DNA from: Callaeas wilsoni | Taxonomy: Eukaryota; Chordata; Aves; Passeriformes; Callaeidae | Assembly: GCA_013398955.1 (NCBI GenBank) | Contig: VWPU01008482.1 | Span: 1 to 64,000 of the forward strand | DNA length: 64,000 nt | Direction of reading: 5' to 3' | Shown: in pieces, positions 10,541-20,525 of the stretch | Numbering within the stretch: the first letter of the stretch is position 1 | How the letters are laid out: each line of letters opens with the position of its first letter | Translations under genes and position numbers: made by a program | The notes under the pieces: generated by a model | Seen by the model: the letters and a program-made list of their open reading frames with translations, nothing else | Databases searched by the model: none | What the model was told of the DNA's origin: nothing

Positions 10541-10786
10541 CACACCGTCGCCTGTCCTCTCCTCCCTCACGCGGCCATAGAGGAGAAATCCATGGAGTCC
10601 AACATTGTTTGGCAAGGAATTAGGGAATATATTGAGGTTGCTCCTTCCTCTGCCTTCCAGCATCATTCCATGTCCATCTAACAGCCCCTCTGCCTCTCCG
10701 GGGTGTTGTAATCTGGGAAGTTTTAATGCCTGGGGTTCATTCCACCCAGATTTTCTCATTCCTCCCAGGAACAAGGGATAGGATGA

Positions 10787-11040
10787 GAGGAAAGGGCCTC
10801 AGGTTGTGCCAGGGGAGATTTAAATTGGATATTGGGGGGAAAAAAAATCGTGGAATGGGGTGTAAAGCATTGGAAGAGGCTGTCCATGGAAGGGGTGGAG
10901 TCAGCATCCCTGGAAGTGTTCAAAAGCACGTGGATGTGGCACGTGGGGACGTGGCCAGTGCTGGACATGGAGGTGGTGCTGCTTGAGGGTTGGACTTGCT
11001 GACCCTAAAGGTCTTTTCCAACCTTAATGATTCTATGCTT
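10787..11040 (+). mobile_element. CR1 3' end
   Basis: The copy reads in CR1 sense: a block with caggttgtgccaggggagat, tggatattgg, a degraded gaagaggctgtccatgg, a gtggagtcagcatccctgg segment, gttggacttgctgaccctaa and the terminal aaggtcttttccaacctt followed by aatgattctatg. It keeps about 250 bp of the element's 3' region and differs in subfamily from the copy at 16652. Confidence 0.88.
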
Positions 11041-11365
11041 CCACAATATTGTGATTTCCCAAGCAAAACTCACCAAAATCCACTTGAAAATCCCATTTTT
11101 ACACACTTGTTGCCAAGTTGCTCCCTCAGTTCCCCAAATTCCTCATGATCCATCTCCACCTGGCCCTGGGGAGGGCTCCAATGCTGACCCTAAAGGTCTT
11201 TTCCAACCTTAATGATTCTATGATTCCACAATTTTGTGATTTCCCAAGCAAAACTCACTAAAATCCACTTAAAAATCCCATTTTTAAACACTTGTGGCCA
11301 AGTTGCTCCCTCAGTTTCCCAAATTCCTCATGATCCATCTCCACCCGGTCCTGGGGAGGCCTCCC
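10998..11365 (+). repeat. Tandem duplication of a 185-bp block including a CR1 tail
   Basis: The block from gctgaccctaaaggtcttt at 10998 to 11182 is repeated from 11183 onward with about a dozen differences. Each copy contains the CR1 terminus plus unrelated flank (cacttgttggccaag-like, catgatccatctccacc). The second CR1 tail is therefore not an independent insertion. Confidence 0.9.
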
Positions 11366-12332
11366 ATGCCTTTGGACCTTTCCTTATGTATTTTCAGTAG
11401 TTACATCTGGAATATTTCCAGATTGACTTTTTTGGGGCAATTCCCTGCTGGAATATTTTGAAGAGAGGCCTGGATAACACTGGGAATGTCACTGGAACGA
11501 AGCAGAGGGTTGGGAATGCGGGATTGTCCTGTGCTGCAGCCTCGGCCACGTTCTCACCCCGATGGCAGCTCCAGAGGCTCTTTACCCATCGCTGGAGGCT
11601 TTTTATCCATTAAAAAATCATGGAATTTTTTATTTACTTGGACAGGCCACAGCCACCTCCTCCCTGACCCTGTTTTTATTGGCAGTGGCACTGAGCTGCT
11701 CTCGAGGATTTTTGGCTGTGGATTTATTTCTTTAATTAAGCCATAATGGACAAAGCTTTCTGGGAATTCTGACAACTGAGCGAATCCTGCTCTTTCCCAG
11801 CTCCAAAACATGAGGCACCGGCAAAGCTGGAGTTGTTGAACAGGGAATGTTGTGAGTTTTGCCCGGAATTCCTTAGGGAAAAATAGCTATAAATAAATCC
11901 ACCTTATAAACCTGATCCTGGTTAATCCGAGGGAGCTGTAAGGGGGAAGAAATCAGAATAACTGGAATGAAACTGGAATGATGTTCTGTCAATCAGCTGA
12001 GAGGCTGGAAAAGCAGGAGGGAAATACAAAACCTTGGATTAACGGTGGAATTTTCTGTTCCTCAGCCGTTGTGAGACCAATATCAGAGAAACTGGTTGGC
12101 TCGTGAAGGTGATTTCAACCCTTCTGTGGCAGGAAGAGGAGGGTGCTCCAAGGCTAAACGTTCCTTTTTGTCCCTTTTTGGGGCAATTTTCCATGGGAAT
12201 CCATGGCAGGATGCAAAAATGGCCGGGCAAAGTGGGTGCCTGGATTAGATCCACAGGATTATTTGGGAGTACCAAGAAGTGACAGAGCAATATTTGGAGA
12301 TTTTTTCGTATTTGTCATTGTATTAAAAAAAT
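11366..12332 (+). other. PDE4B: Intron, nothing recognised
   Basis: Mixed intronic DNA between the duplicated block and a CR1 copy. Open frames at 11486-11746 and 11554-11811 overlap on opposite strands and resemble no protein I know. Confidence 0.6.
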
Positions 12333-12505
12333 CATGGAATTGTTTAGGGTGGAAAAGCTTCTGAGGTCATCAAATCCACCCGAGGCCACCACTGATCCAG
12401 GTCCCCAAGTGCCACATCCACACAGCTCTTAAATCCCTCCAGGAATGGGGACTCCACCACTGCCCTGGGCTGGAAAACCCTTTCCATGAAGGAATTTTCT
12501 CTGCT
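12331..12505 (-). mobile_element. CR1 3' region
   Basis: Reads in reverse as a CR1 of the same subfamily as 10787: atcatggaattgtttagggtgg, then gtccccaagtgccacatcca, ttaaatccctccaggaatgg, ccactgccctgggctgg. Similarity fades after about 12500. Confidence 0.85.
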
Positions 12506-13840
12506 CCATCTCTGTAGTAACACAAAGCCTTTTCTCATCAGGATATATGAAATTTTCGGATTTTTTCCATTGGCTTCTCCTTTCTCTGGAGTCACCCCAG
12601 AGGTCTCTGCCCGTGTGGAATAAATTGAATTTTTTTGGTAATATGTTACAAACATCTCCTCAAATTCATTTGTAATAGATTAATCTATAGCTGTGAAATG
12701 AGGAAATAATCACAATTAATACAGATTGCTCTGACATATGGGATTACTCACTCTGGATATATAGAAGGCATTTCAGTGTTCTCTGGGAATAAATCAGGCA
12801 CAATCCCAAGTTGCTAAGCAAATTCCCTTCTTACATCACGCCCTGGTGGCTTATATAATTTGATAATAAAAGTATAAATGATGTAAATTTATAATGAATT
12901 TATAAATATCAATATATTCTCGGTTACTGGGAGGGAACAGCAGAAATACCTGTAAGAAAAAGGGGCATTGCAGCGGGGTATGAAATTGTATTTTTTTGGC
13001 AGACAAATTGTGTTTCGTGTGGGATTTGATACGGAAAAAACCGTTCCAAATCCAGTTTAGGACAAATGGAAAGGGAAAGGCACCGGGTTTGCTGTTATTC
13101 CCAGCTCCTCGATGTGTGTTCTGAGTGAGCTGATGTTCCCCTGCCAGGGAACGCCTTGTAAAGCTCAGCTCAAACAGAGCCAGGGCCTGGCTGACGTCGG
13201 GATTAATTCAGGGTGAGCAGGTGAGCATCCAGCCGCTCCAGGCTGCCCGGGGAGATTCCCTAAAGATGGAATTCATTTTTTTGGGACTGATCCGGGAAGT
13301 ATTCTGGGCCTTCCCGGCCTCGTTGAGATACTGGAAATACTGGGAAACTTAAGGGATAATAAAGAGAGGCTGCCTTCCCAAAAATTCCAGCGGCTCCTAA
13401 ATCTGTGGGAATGGAGATCCAAACTATAATTTTAAACTACTAAATATAGAACAACCTTCTCTCCCGACATGAATCTAAATAACGGTGGATTGTTATTAAT
13501 TTTGTTTTGCCTCTCAAACGTGGGGAGTTTGTCATATAAACCTGTAATTAGGGATGGATTCCTGCTTCTCATGCAGCAGGAGACTTTCAGGGAAGGAGAA
13601 GGAAAATCCTAAAACGTGTAATTTCAAGTTTTCTGTCACGGAGCCATCTTTTAGAAGCTCAGCCTGTGAGGCAGCAGATGCAAAGGCAGGTGATTTTTGG
13701 GATTTTTTTTTCCTTAAAAATTACCCAGCTGAACATCACGAAACCTTCTGCTTTTGGGCTGGAAAGATTTTCCTGGGATTTGCTCAGCTGTCTGTTAAAA
13801 AGAGATGATTAAGGGAGGGTTGAAGATTTTTTTATTATAT
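12506..13840 (+). other. PDE4B: Intron, AT-rich in the first half
   Basis: 12650-12960 is AT-rich with runs such as aatttataatgaatttataa. 13080-13330 is richer in G and C. No exon or repeat recognised. Confidence 0.6.
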
Positions 13841-13992
13841 AGAATTCCAGACTGGTTTTGGTTGGAAGGGATTTTAAGGATCATCCCATTCCTACCCCTT
13901 GCTGTGGGCAGGGACAGCTTCCACTATCCCAGGGTGCTCCAAGCCTGGCCTTGAGCACTTCCAGGGATGGGACATCCGCATTATCTCCGGGA
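13841..13992 (-). mobile_element. CR1 3' end
   Basis: Reverse-oriented copy: agaattccagactggttttgg, then ttggaagggattttaagg, ggcagggacagcttccacta, tcccagggtgctccaag and cacttccagggatggg. About 150 bp retained. Confidence 0.87.
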
Positions 13993-14424
13993 AACATCGT
14001 CAGCATCTCTTCACAGATGAGGAGACGATGCTCCCAAAGATTTCTTCGCTGTTCCCTCTTTATTCCTGTGAAACCCTGGGTTGGGTTTATTTGTTCTGGA
14101 AGGGGGGCTTTGCTTTCCTGCCTTGCGGGGGGATCTGGCTTGATCCAGTGCAGCTCAAATTCCGATGGTGAATTTTTTAAAGAATTTTAAACCCCCAGAG
14201 TTTGGCGGGATGGTTAAAATGCCAAGCAGGTGTTTAAGTTGAGCCTAGCAGCAGATTTGCTGCTACTCTGCAGGAGCTCAAATAAAGCCGGGACTAGGAC
14301 GGAGTGGAATTAACTGGGACTGGTCTGTCCCTGATGGAATTAGTGGCAGTCACCAGTGGGATGGACACAGGGCATCTCTTGGATGTGATGGAAGGGAAAT
14401 AAGGGGAAAACGAATTCTGTTTTG

Positions 14425-15240
14425 TATCATTTCCTCTCGTGTCAGTTCCTTCCCTGCTCCTCTCCTCTCTCTTCCCTTTTTCTCTGCTCCTGTTGTGCTC
14501 CGTGCCTGCAAAGGTTTCAGTTCTGTGCCACGGACACATCCTTCCCTACAGCTTTGGATTTCCTTGGAATCTTTTCCAGCTTTTCTTTCCACATCACTGC
14601 CACCTTCTCATCTCTTTCCTCCCAGCCGCTGCTCGCACTTCCAGCCTCGCCTGTCATTCCTTATCCTTACATTTTAATCCAGCTCCACATTAAAGCCCCA
14701 TTCCCCGGCTTCTCTTTTCCTGGCTGCTTCCCTTCTCCAGCTTCCAGTTCACTGATGTTTTCCTTGTCTTGCTCCAGCCATTTGTGTCTTTGATTCTTTC
14801 TCTTCCCCGCTCTCATCGCCGCCTGTGCGCCGTTCCCGGGTTTCTCGGATGCGTTCCCGGTGCTGGCTCATCCTGGCAGTTCCAGCTGCTGCCTCAGGGG
14901 CTGGGCTGAGGATCACGTCCCTGTCAGTCCCATGACATTTCCACCGCAAATTTATTCCGTCCTCTGCTGCTGCCTTTGTAATGGAGTTGTTTTCCTCTGC
15001 AAATGACTATTCCCATATTCTCCACTCTCTCATTCCTTCTCATTCCCTCTTTTTTTTCTCTCCAGTCCCCGTGTTGGTTTAGTCCAAGAGAAAGTTGTTG
15101 TTTTATAGGGTTTTTTCCTGCCTTTCCTTGGTTTGCTTTTGCTCAAAATCTCGTTCTTCCGCCCTTTCACAAACCCAGACATTCCTCTTTTCCTTTTATT
15201 TCCTAGCGGGAATTTGCTTTTGCTGATTTCCCTGCCTCCT
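14425..15240 (+). other. Pyrimidine-rich segment
   Basis: For about 800 bp the plus strand is dominated by C and T (for example ctcctctcctctctcttccc at 14457-14476 and many ttcct/ctcc words). It gives stop-free frames such as 14422-14793 with no recognisable domains. It looks like an old, diverged simple-sequence region or decayed repeat; the origin is unclear. Confidence 0.6.
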
Positions 15241-16651
15241 CGTTAGGCTCATGTTCATCTCTCCCAGAGGGCTGGTTGGCTCCTGGAGTTTGTCTCTTGG
15301 AAGTCCATCATGGATCCTTTCTCAACCCATTTGGCAGGATTCCACGTTAAGCAGGGAGAGCGCTGTGAAATTCCATAATGCTCTGGCCCAATAATGGGGT
15401 TTTTCCCCATCAAATGGGGCCTAATTTTAGTCTAAAAGGGATTTGAAGGGATTGAATCCTTCCCTTGTGTGCATCCTCAGCTTTAAGGAATGCTCTGGAA
15501 ATGTCCATCTCTCCTGACCTTTCCAATCCTGGGCCTGGTGGAAGCCAAGGAAACCCTGATGTGTGTGAGGGACCTTCCAAGCCCTTCCAGAGCTGACAAA
15601 GGAACGGCCCCTGTTGCTCCAGGAGCCCATGGATATTCCACGGGTTCATTAACAAATTATTGAACAGCAATTAAAACACGCAGAGGGGATCTGCTGTTTT
15701 TATTTTATGAAGAGTACCTTAATTTTCAGATTGTTTGGAAGTTTAATAATTAAAGATTTTATTTTTCCGGGTAAAGAGGGAATTCTATCAGCCAGGATTT
15801 CTGGAAAGGAGACTGTTCTTGATTAAAAATATGTTTTCCCCTGGGTTTCCTGCCTTGGAAAAAGAAGTCCAAGTAGCACCAGCAAAGCACAATCCCTTGA
15901 AATAATTTCTCGCATTAATTTGCTGTTGGGTTGGTGGAATCTTTTTGGGATGCCTTTGGAATGGATGGAACAATGACTGGAGTGAGAGGGGAATTTCTGG
16001 CTGTTTTTATCTAAATGTGCTCTGTCCAATTACTCTGGCCCTGGCTGAAAGTGCTGTGAAAAGTCAACTAAAAGCTTTTCCTTTGCTCCTGGAGCGTGTA
16101 GGACACTTCACAATTCCCTTTTCCCTGGTGTTTTATTCCATCCTGGCTATTAGGACTTGGGAACAGGTAAATAATGGTGCTGCTAAAGAAAAAAGATGTG
16201 TTCTTGTTGCTTAGCAATTGCTCTCAGCACACTCAAGATCAGCTTTTGATGAGGAGTTGCAGGCTTGGAAATGTTGTTTCCCACCTTATCAGTTATTTTA
16301 ATCAAATGTATTAAAACTCCCAGCACTTCCAGACTCTTCCGTGAGTTTGGAAGCATGGATGGAATCTCACGCAAGTGCACTTAAACTTCTGAAAGTTTCC
16401 TTAATTGTCCTTTTTCTTCCAAGTGGTCTCATTTTCCTGCCAGGCACTTTCCTTCAATCATCTTTTCCACCTCCTCAACAATTCCTTTGTATTTCTGATC
16501 CCTTTTTGGGTGGAATCGTTTTCTTGGACTGCAGACGATAATCTGTGGTGATGGACAGGTCAGTGCAGCCCAGGGTGTTCCTGGGGTGTTCAGGGAACAG
16601 GGATTTGCCTGTGGATCATTTTCATTTGTAAACCTGGCCCTGCACTCCCAG
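15241..16651 (+). other. PDE4B: Intron, nothing recognised
   Basis: Mixed to AT-rich intron without tandem repeats. No exon, RNA gene or mobile-element fragment identified. Confidence 0.6.
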
Positions 16652-17278
16652 GTCAATCCAGGCTTGGGATGAACAGATGGGAAACAGCCCTGGGAGAAGG
16701 ATTGGGGGTGCTGGTGGGTGAGGCTGGACTGGATTCTGCTCCTGTGCCCCCCTCAGGTGAGACCCCACCTGCAGAGCTGCTCCAGCCCTGGGGCCAACAG
16801 CACAGGGATGTGGAGCTGCTGGAGAGAGACCAGAGGAGGCCCCGGAGCTGCTCCAGGGCTGGAGCCCCTCTGCTCTGGAGCCATCCTGGGAGGGCTGGGG
16901 GTGCTCACCTGGAGATGGGAAAGCTCTGGGAAGACCTTAGAGCCCCTTCCAGGGCCTAAAGGGGCTCTGGGAGAGCTGGAGAGGGACTGGGGACAAGGGA
17001 TGGAGGGACAGGACACAGGGAATGGCTGTGAGTTTAAAGAAGGTAGATTTAGATGGGATATTGGGAAGGAATTCCTGGCTGTGAGGGTGGGCAGGCCCTG
17101 GAATAGAATTCCCAGATTTGCTGTGGCTGCCCCTGGATCCCTGGCAGTGCCCAAGGCCAGGCTGGATGGGGCTTGGAGCAGCCTGGGACAGTGGAAGGTG
17201 TCCCTGCCATGGCAGGAGTGGAATGGGATGAGCTTTGAGCTCCTTTCCCACCCAAACCATTCCCTGATCCCATGAACC
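16652..17278 (+). mobile_element. CR1 copy with ORF2 C-terminal remnant
   Basis: One of the two longest CR1 copies here. The order is gggggtgctggtgggtgagg, a gap, gtgagaccccacctgcagag (encoding the VRPHL block of ORF2), cctaaaggggctctgggaga, gggacaggacacagggaatgg, tagatttagatgggatattgg, gtgggcaggccctgg and the terminal cccacccaaaccattccctg. Translation at 16718-17275 gives RFRWDIGKEF, VRVGRPWNRIPR and PKARLDGAWSSL, which correspond to the C-terminal end of the CR1 reverse-transcriptase ORF. Its frame is broken by internal deletions and substitutions, and it is 5' truncated. Confidence 0.93.
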
Positions 17279-18120
17279 TCCCCAGATGTTCTGATGCCCT
17301 GGGCGCTCCCTCTGCCGTCTCTGCTGTTGCTGGTGGTAACCTCAGCCAACACAGCAAAATTCCTTTTTGGGAATTCCTGCCAGGATTTTCAGATCCCTGG
17401 CTTTCCTGCCAGTTAGCTCCCGTGTCTGCTTCTCACCTGCTCTTGGCTCATCCTGGAGTAAAGCGGTGCCTGGCCAGAATTCCAAGCGATAAATCCATGG
17501 GGAACCCGGAGCTGTTGGCCGCTCTCTGTGTGGAACACTAGAAGCTGGCGGCGCGAGGGCCGGGAGCCGGAACACCGGGAGAGCTGTGCCAGGACCTTTC
17601 CCAGGGAAATGTGTCAGGGAAATGTGGATCCATCGGCACCAGGAGCTGGAAGGTGTTGGAAAAATCTCCTGTGCTCAGGATCAGCCTCCACGGTGCTCCA
17701 AGCAGCCTCAGCTTGGAGAAGCCCCTGCATTCCAGCTCCCTGGATGGGATGGGTGGCACTTGGCATTCCCTCTCTTCCTGCTGTCCTGAGGGATGGAGCC
17801 TTTCCTGCTCCCCCAGGCTCCTGCTCCCTTCTCGTCAGCTCCGTTTTCTGGCGTTTCTTTGCCCGTCTCACCACAGGACCTTCTCCAGACTCTGGGGCTG
17901 CCGGGTCATTACTAATTTATGGATGTCCAGACGACGGGAAGCACTTCCTTAATGGACACGTTGGAAAAGAGTTTTATTGCTTTTAAAATGTGATTTATCT
18001 CTGTTCCGCCTGCCCTTTGAAAAGCTTTAGGAAAAGGCATGGGAATTTCTCTAATACCAGATGTACCCTCACAATCGCTCTCCAATATCCCATCAGAGTT
18101 AAAAAGTTCATTTTTATTTG
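17279..18120 (+). other. PDE4B: Intron, nothing recognised
   Basis: Moderately GC-rich intron downstream of a CR1 copy. Overlapping open frames around 17528-17986 on both strands show no domain. No repeat array. Confidence 0.55.
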
Positions 18121-18235
18121 TTTGGAATTCCATTTTTTATTCCTATTTGGAATTCCATTTTTCATTTCTATTTGGAATTCCTCTTTCTTATTTCTGTTAG
18201 GAATTTCAGATTTTATTTCTCTTGGGATTTCCAGC
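18121..18235 (+). repeat. 25-bp tandem repeat, 4-5 units
   Basis: Units tttggaattccattttttat plus ttccta begin at 18121, 18146 and 18171, then continue more diverged (gttaggaatttcagatttta, cttgggatttcc). AT-rich and short. Confidence 0.85.
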
Positions 18236-19403
18236 CTCAAAGCATTTTGTGAGGGTTTGATTCCCCCCTTCAGCTCCCAAGCTTCCCTGCCTGTCAGTGG
18301 AGTAACAGATCCCAGCCTACCACGTCATAATTCCTAAATCATCCAATATTCCTGTTCTGCTGCTGCCTGGAGCTCTCAGGATTAAATCCCACTGCAGTTC
18401 CACTACCCTTAAGTGAGGCTTGGGCAGATATTTTGGTTTATTTTGGTTTTTAATAACTGGGAATAGGGCATAGGGCAGGTTGAGTGGGATGTCTGGGAAC
18501 TCCTCTCTGGGGAAATTCTCTATGATAAGGCTTTGCTGGAAGCTGGTGTTCCTGTCAAGTGTTTTGGGATGTTTGAAGGAAAACCCGCTGCGATGGACAG
18601 AGATTTGCTGTGTAATTGCCCGCCCTGTGCAATCAGAGCACTTTCCCCACGCGCTCTCCCTGTCTCTTCCTGCTTTAAGAATATTTACTGTATTTGCGGT
18701 TTTGGTCACCTATTTTTGACCAGGTAAACAAGTGCTGTGCCCCTCCCTCAGGGATTTATTGTGCTCTTGCACTCAGCTTCTGGTCTTTACCTTCCTTGAC
18801 TGAATGTTGCTTTTTATCTCAGAAGTGTAGAAGTTGTTTTCATGGTGTTTATATCCAGAGATAAAATTCCTGGGTTTTTTTCTGTTTTAAATACATAGAC
18901 TCTTATAATTATTGGAATTAACTTCGTCGGGAGCTGCCAGCTCCCCCATCCCTTGATTTGGCAGAGGTTTGACCCCTCGGCTCTGCATCCCAGGACGGTG
19001 GAGCCTTTCCACGGAGCAGGAATTCCTGCACGCTTTGTTCCCGCAGGACAGCATTCCTTGCCTTCGCTTTTGTTCCCTTTTAGCCTTTTTTTCCCCGCTC
19101 CTCGTGCTCTCGAGCCGGGGATCTCTCGGGGTGCTCCCGGGAGCAGTGTCGGGATGCCGGACAGGTCCTTGACGTTTCCTGGGAATCCGCCCGCTCCCCG
19201 CAGGGCAGGACGGAGTCCGCTTGTCACAAAAACCCCGAGCCAATGAGCGCGGCCTGGGTGGAGCCACCGCCGTGCGGGCAAAACTAATTCTCAATGAAAG
19301 CCGCGGCTGCACCCCGGAGCGGAGCGGGGCGGGCGGGCCGCGGGGTTCCCGGGGCGCATTCCCGAGAGCCCGGCCGCGTTCCCGGTGCGTGAGGAGCGCG
19401 GCG

Positions 19404-19427
19404 ATGGCCGCGGTGAATTCTCGGTGA
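19404..19427 (+). other. Upstream ORF with strong start context, overlapping a donor-like site
   Basis: An ATG in gcggcgATGGcc (purine at -3, G at +4) opens a seven-codon frame MAAVNSR ending TGA at 19425. The string TCG|GTGAGC at 19421-19429 inside it resembles a 5' splice donor; splicing there would leave M-A-A-V-N-S plus CG in phase 2. It is either a short upstream ORF in the PDE4B3 leader or a candidate alternative first exon. Confidence 0.45.
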
Positions 19428-19594
19428 GCGGCCGCGCGGGGCCGGGGCGGCACCGCCGGCGCTGACACGGCGGCACCGGGAGCATCTTCCCAGGAAAAGC
19501 CGGGCTGAGCCGGGGCTTTGCGGCAGCGCTGCCGGACCGTCCTCCCGTTGATGCCGCTCCAGGCGGGATCTGCCTTTGGAGCGCAGCCCGGTGA

Positions 19595-19888
19595 ATGAGC
19601 GGGGGCAGCTCCGCCGCCTTCCCAGCGCCGGGGCTCGGGCGATGCGCGCCCGTGGCGATCCCTGAGCGCTGCCGGCTCGCCCAGCGCCGCAGCGATGACG
19701 GCCAGGGAGCCTTCCCGGGAGCTCGCCACTCCCGAGGCCGAGATCTACATCAGGACCTTCAAGGAGCAGATGCACCTGGAGCTGGAGCTGCCCAAGCTGC
19801 CGGGGAACAGACCCACGTCGCCAAAGATTTCTCCTCGCAGCTCGCCCAGGAACTCTCCGTGCTTTTTCAGAAAGTTGCTGGTGAATAA
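19595..19888 (+). other. Upstream ORF overlapping the PDE4B3 start out of frame
   Basis: An ATG with weak context (T at -3) at 19595 opens 97 codons in another frame and ends inside the PDE4B3 coding exon. If the transcript leader covers it, it could lower initiation at 19695. The encoded peptide is not recognisable. A pyrimidine-rich cgccgccttcccag ends at 19625, so the region might also hold a 5'-leader splice acceptor. Confidence 0.35.
19642..19665 (+). other. Seven-codon upstream ORF in the PDE4B3 leader
   Basis: ATG at 19642 (G at -3) to TGA at 19663-19665, closing 29 nt before the PDE4B3 start. It is the upstream ORF nearest to the main start. Confidence 0.5.
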
Positions 19889-19930
19889 AAGCATCCGCCA
19901 GCGCCGTCGCTTCACGGTGGCACACACATG
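19695..19930 (+). CDS. PDE4B: PDE4B3 isoform-specific first exon
   Basis: This exon encodes the unique N-terminus of long isoform PDE4B3, 78 codons plus two bases. It starts MTAREPSRELATPEAE, continues TFKEQMHLELELPKLPGNRP, then TSPKISPRSSPRNSPCFF, RKLLVNKS and RQRRRFTVAHT, and ends TG|GTAAGG. These blocks match vertebrate PDE4B3 as I recall it (human starts MTAKDSSKELTASEPE and shares SPKISPRSSPRNSPCFF and FTVAHT-C), and the SP-rich and FTVAHT parts are related to PDE4D5. The split Cys codon (phase 2) is identical to that of the PDE4B1 exon at 2865, so both splice to the same CFDVENG-encoding UCR1 exon. The enzyme hydrolyses cAMP to 5'-AMP; UCR1, UCR2 and the catalytic domain are downstream of the window. 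The ATG is chosen by homology and lies in the CpG island. The serine-proline repeats are plausible kinase or SH3 contact sites, which is inference. Confidence 0.96.
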
Positions 19931-20171
19931 GTAAGGTCTGCCGGGTTTAAACTGGGTTTAACACCGGCGTAGCTGCGGCTTGAACCGGGGGCAGCGAGCC
20001 GCGGGTTCTCCTGGCAGGGAACAGAGCGGAGAGGCAGCCGGGGGATGCTGGATGCAGGGCCTCGGCCGCTGTCGTTCAGCCGCTGCTCTCCGGGAGAAAT
20101 CCAGCCCTTTATTCCCGGGAACAAAGGCAGCAGCCGGCAACTTTCCCAGGCGCGGTGTGGTTGTTGTGTGA

Positions 20172-20525
20172 GAGCCCGGGAATTCGTTTCAGAGCCCAGG
20201 AATTCATTTCAGGACCTGTGAATTTATTTTGGAGCCCATCCGTTCATTTCAGAAGCGATGGAATAATTTCAGAACTTGTGAATTCATTTCAGAGCCCATG
20301 AATTCATTTCAGAGCCCATCAATTCATTCTAGAACCTGTGAATTCATTTCAGAGCCCATGAAAGAATTTCAGGACCCAAGAATTCATTTCAGAACCCATC
20401 AGTTCATTTCAACACCTGTGAATTCATCTCAGGACCCCATGGATTGATTCCAGGACTCATTTCTGAGCCCATGGATTCATCTCAGAGCACATTTCAGAGC
20501 CCACCAAGTCATCTCAGAGCCTTCA
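20172..20525 (+). repeat. 20-bp tandem repeat, about 14 regular units plus irregular ones
   Basis: The unit is gagcccatgaattcatttca with variants gaacctgtg and ggaccc at its start. Units are exactly 20 bp from 20172 to about 20431 and then vary (12-21 bp). It begins about 240 bp after the PDE4B3 donor. Many units carry a GAATTC and end in an attcatttcag string. Confidence 0.93.

Larger units (their letters stand above)
18950..20165 (+). promoter_or_regulatory. PDE4B: CpG island and putative PDE4B3 promoter
   Basis: GC and CpG density rise sharply from about 18950 and are highest from 19110 to 20110, surrounding the PDE4B3 first exon. Visible elements: a TGACG half-site at about 19169, a CCAAT box in gagccaatgag (about 19238-19246), and an Sp1-like ggggcgggcggg at about 19324-19335. 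There is no obvious TATA box at a fixed distance. The start of transcription is not visible; I place it roughly at 19150-19400 by inference from the CCAAT and GC boxes. Confidence 0.8.

Noticed and set aside
9693..10580. 295-codon open frame reading as a membrane-like FVQFLVG repeat protein
   Set aside because: It is a by-product of a T/G-rich 21-bp array open in all three forward frames; no exon, start or homology support.
16753..17352. Minus-strand frame of 199 codons
   Set aside because: Antisense of a sense-oriented CR1 copy; the same chance frame appears opposite other CR1 copies (36975-37481, 47488-47976).
18887..19925. Long minus-strand frames opposite the PDE4B3 promoter (280 and 213 codons)
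   Set aside because: GC-rich CpG-island DNA has few stops on either strand; the frame is antisense to a well-supported PDE4B3 exon. A divergent transcript is possible but not supported by sequence.
20172..20525. CRISPR-like repeat pattern
   Set aside because: Contiguous 20-bp units without spacers; not a CRISPR array.
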